Below, one piece after another: positions 6,280 to 6,724 of a DNA stretch of 6,724 nucleotides. This DNA is from JANPLN01 sp043757265 (GTDB lineage Bacteria; Bdellovibrionota; Bdellovibrionia; Bdellovibrionales; JAGQZY01), in assembly GCA_043757265.1 (NCBI GenBank), contig JAYUQP010000125.1, positions 1 to 6,724 on the forward strand, in the 5' to 3' direction. Every line of letters starts with the position of its first letter. Positions within the stretch are counted from its first letter, which is position 1. The translations under genes were made by a program, and so were the position numbers. The notes under the pieces are model-generated. The model was not told where the DNA came from and did no database searches. It worked only from the letters and a program-made list of their open reading frames with translations.

Positions 6280-6724
6280 CAAAATTTCCACCCCAGATGT
6301 CAGCGCCGCCCTCAGTAATGTAAGTAACAGGATTATATCGGCCGCCTACACTGCCCACAAGGTGAATTAGATAGAACGCAGTGGCTCCACCGAACCTGTC
6401 GCTCTGGCTCGTACCTGGCCTCCATGACAAACCATATAGACCAAAATTTATTGAATGACCAACCTCGTGCATTAGTATCGGCCGTCCGCCAGTTTGCTGG
6501 AAGAAGCCTGAAGAGAAACCTTGTCCGCCAACTGACGCGCTATTGTAAACCCCTCCAAGAGAAAGGTGGAAATCACCATTGCCAAACCCGACCTGAAATC
6601 CAGATGTAAAGAGCCCAATGGCAGAAATCGTAAAGTTCACAGCAAAATTTCGAAGGTATGCCTCTCTCCAGCTCCCCTTTCTACCATTGTCTGTTTGTAT
6701 AGTCGCCTGAATGGCACTAATTCC
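6233..6724 (-). CDS. C-terminal part of a glycine-rich protein with HExxH metallopeptidase motif (5' end outside window)
   Basis: The frame is open to the window edge, giving 163 residues. A GTG at 6640 is inside the frame, not a convincing start, because coding-like sequence continues upstream of it. The key motif is ILMHEVGHSINFG: HEVGH at residues 86-90 (bases 6469-6455), the zinc-binding HExxH of zincin metallopeptidases, with the Glu as general base. A gluzincin-type third ligand could be E138 in the ITEGGAD segment. The metzincin extension HxxGxxH is absent. The region before the motif is Gly/Ser/Phe-rich (VGFGNGDFHLSLGG), as in many C-terminal tips of Rhs/YD-repeat and other large surface proteins where HExGH domains recur. 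The gene order, with a small lipoprotein starting at its stop codon, resembles a polymorphic toxin and its immunity gene. The N-terminal part that would prove this is outside the window; a stand-alone secreted peptidase is the alternative. Confidence 0.7.
   Translation of the reverse strand, partial: GISAIQATIQTDNGRKGSWREAYLRNFAVNFTISAIGLFTSGFQVGFGNGDFHLSLGGVYNSASVGGQGFSSGFFQQTGGRPILMHEVGHSINFGLYGLSWRPGTSQSDRFGGATAFYLIHLVGSVGGRYNPVTYITEGGADIWGGNFDEVRNYTRPGYPIGF

Overview
The window looks like a moderate-GC (roughly mid-40s percent by eye) Gram-negative chromosome. Supporting signs are a sigma-54 activator, a periplasmic-type solute-binding protein, two lipobox lipoproteins and a membrane hybrid histidine kinase. 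The kinase H-box is of the H-D-I-(R/K)-x-P-L type, which is frequent in Bdellovibrio-like and deltaproteobacterial kinases. A predatory or deltaproteobacterial relative is therefore my guess, but nothing here fixes the taxon.

Positions 1-5187, plus strand: five genes packed head to tail with every junction overlapping (11, 17, 4, and 10 or 4 bp), so almost certainly one transcript. In order they are the C-terminal part of a sigma-54-dependent activator (AAA+ plus Fis-type HTH); a 114-aa protein with a winged-helix-like pattern; a membrane-anchored OppA-family (SBP_bac_5) peptide-binding-type protein; a short, divergent YcaO-superfamily protein; and a two-TM hybrid histidine kinase ending in a receiver domain. 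The operon promoter lies before the window.

Positions 5188-5300 are a convergent intergenic gap with an 8-bp perfect stem-loop and an AT-rich tract.

Positions 5301-6724, minus strand (read from the right): the C-terminal 163 residues of a glycine-rich protein with an HEVGH (HExxH) zincin motif; a lipoprotein whose perfect Shine-Dalgarno overlaps the stop of the zincin gene but which has no normal start codon at the expected place; a 124-bp gap; then a small cysteine-rich lipoprotein.

How the genes may work together (inference): the plus-strand operon pairs a YcaO-type enzyme, whose relatives activate peptide backbone amides with ATP, with a peptide-binding protein that has no transporter genes in view, and brackets them with two regulators. 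That suggests a locus that makes, senses or responds to a peptide. No precursor peptide or partner enzyme is visible. The minus-strand zincin/lipoprotein pair resembles a toxin tip with its immunity protein, but the function is unproven. No RNA genes, CRISPR arrays, insertion sequences or integrase genes were seen.
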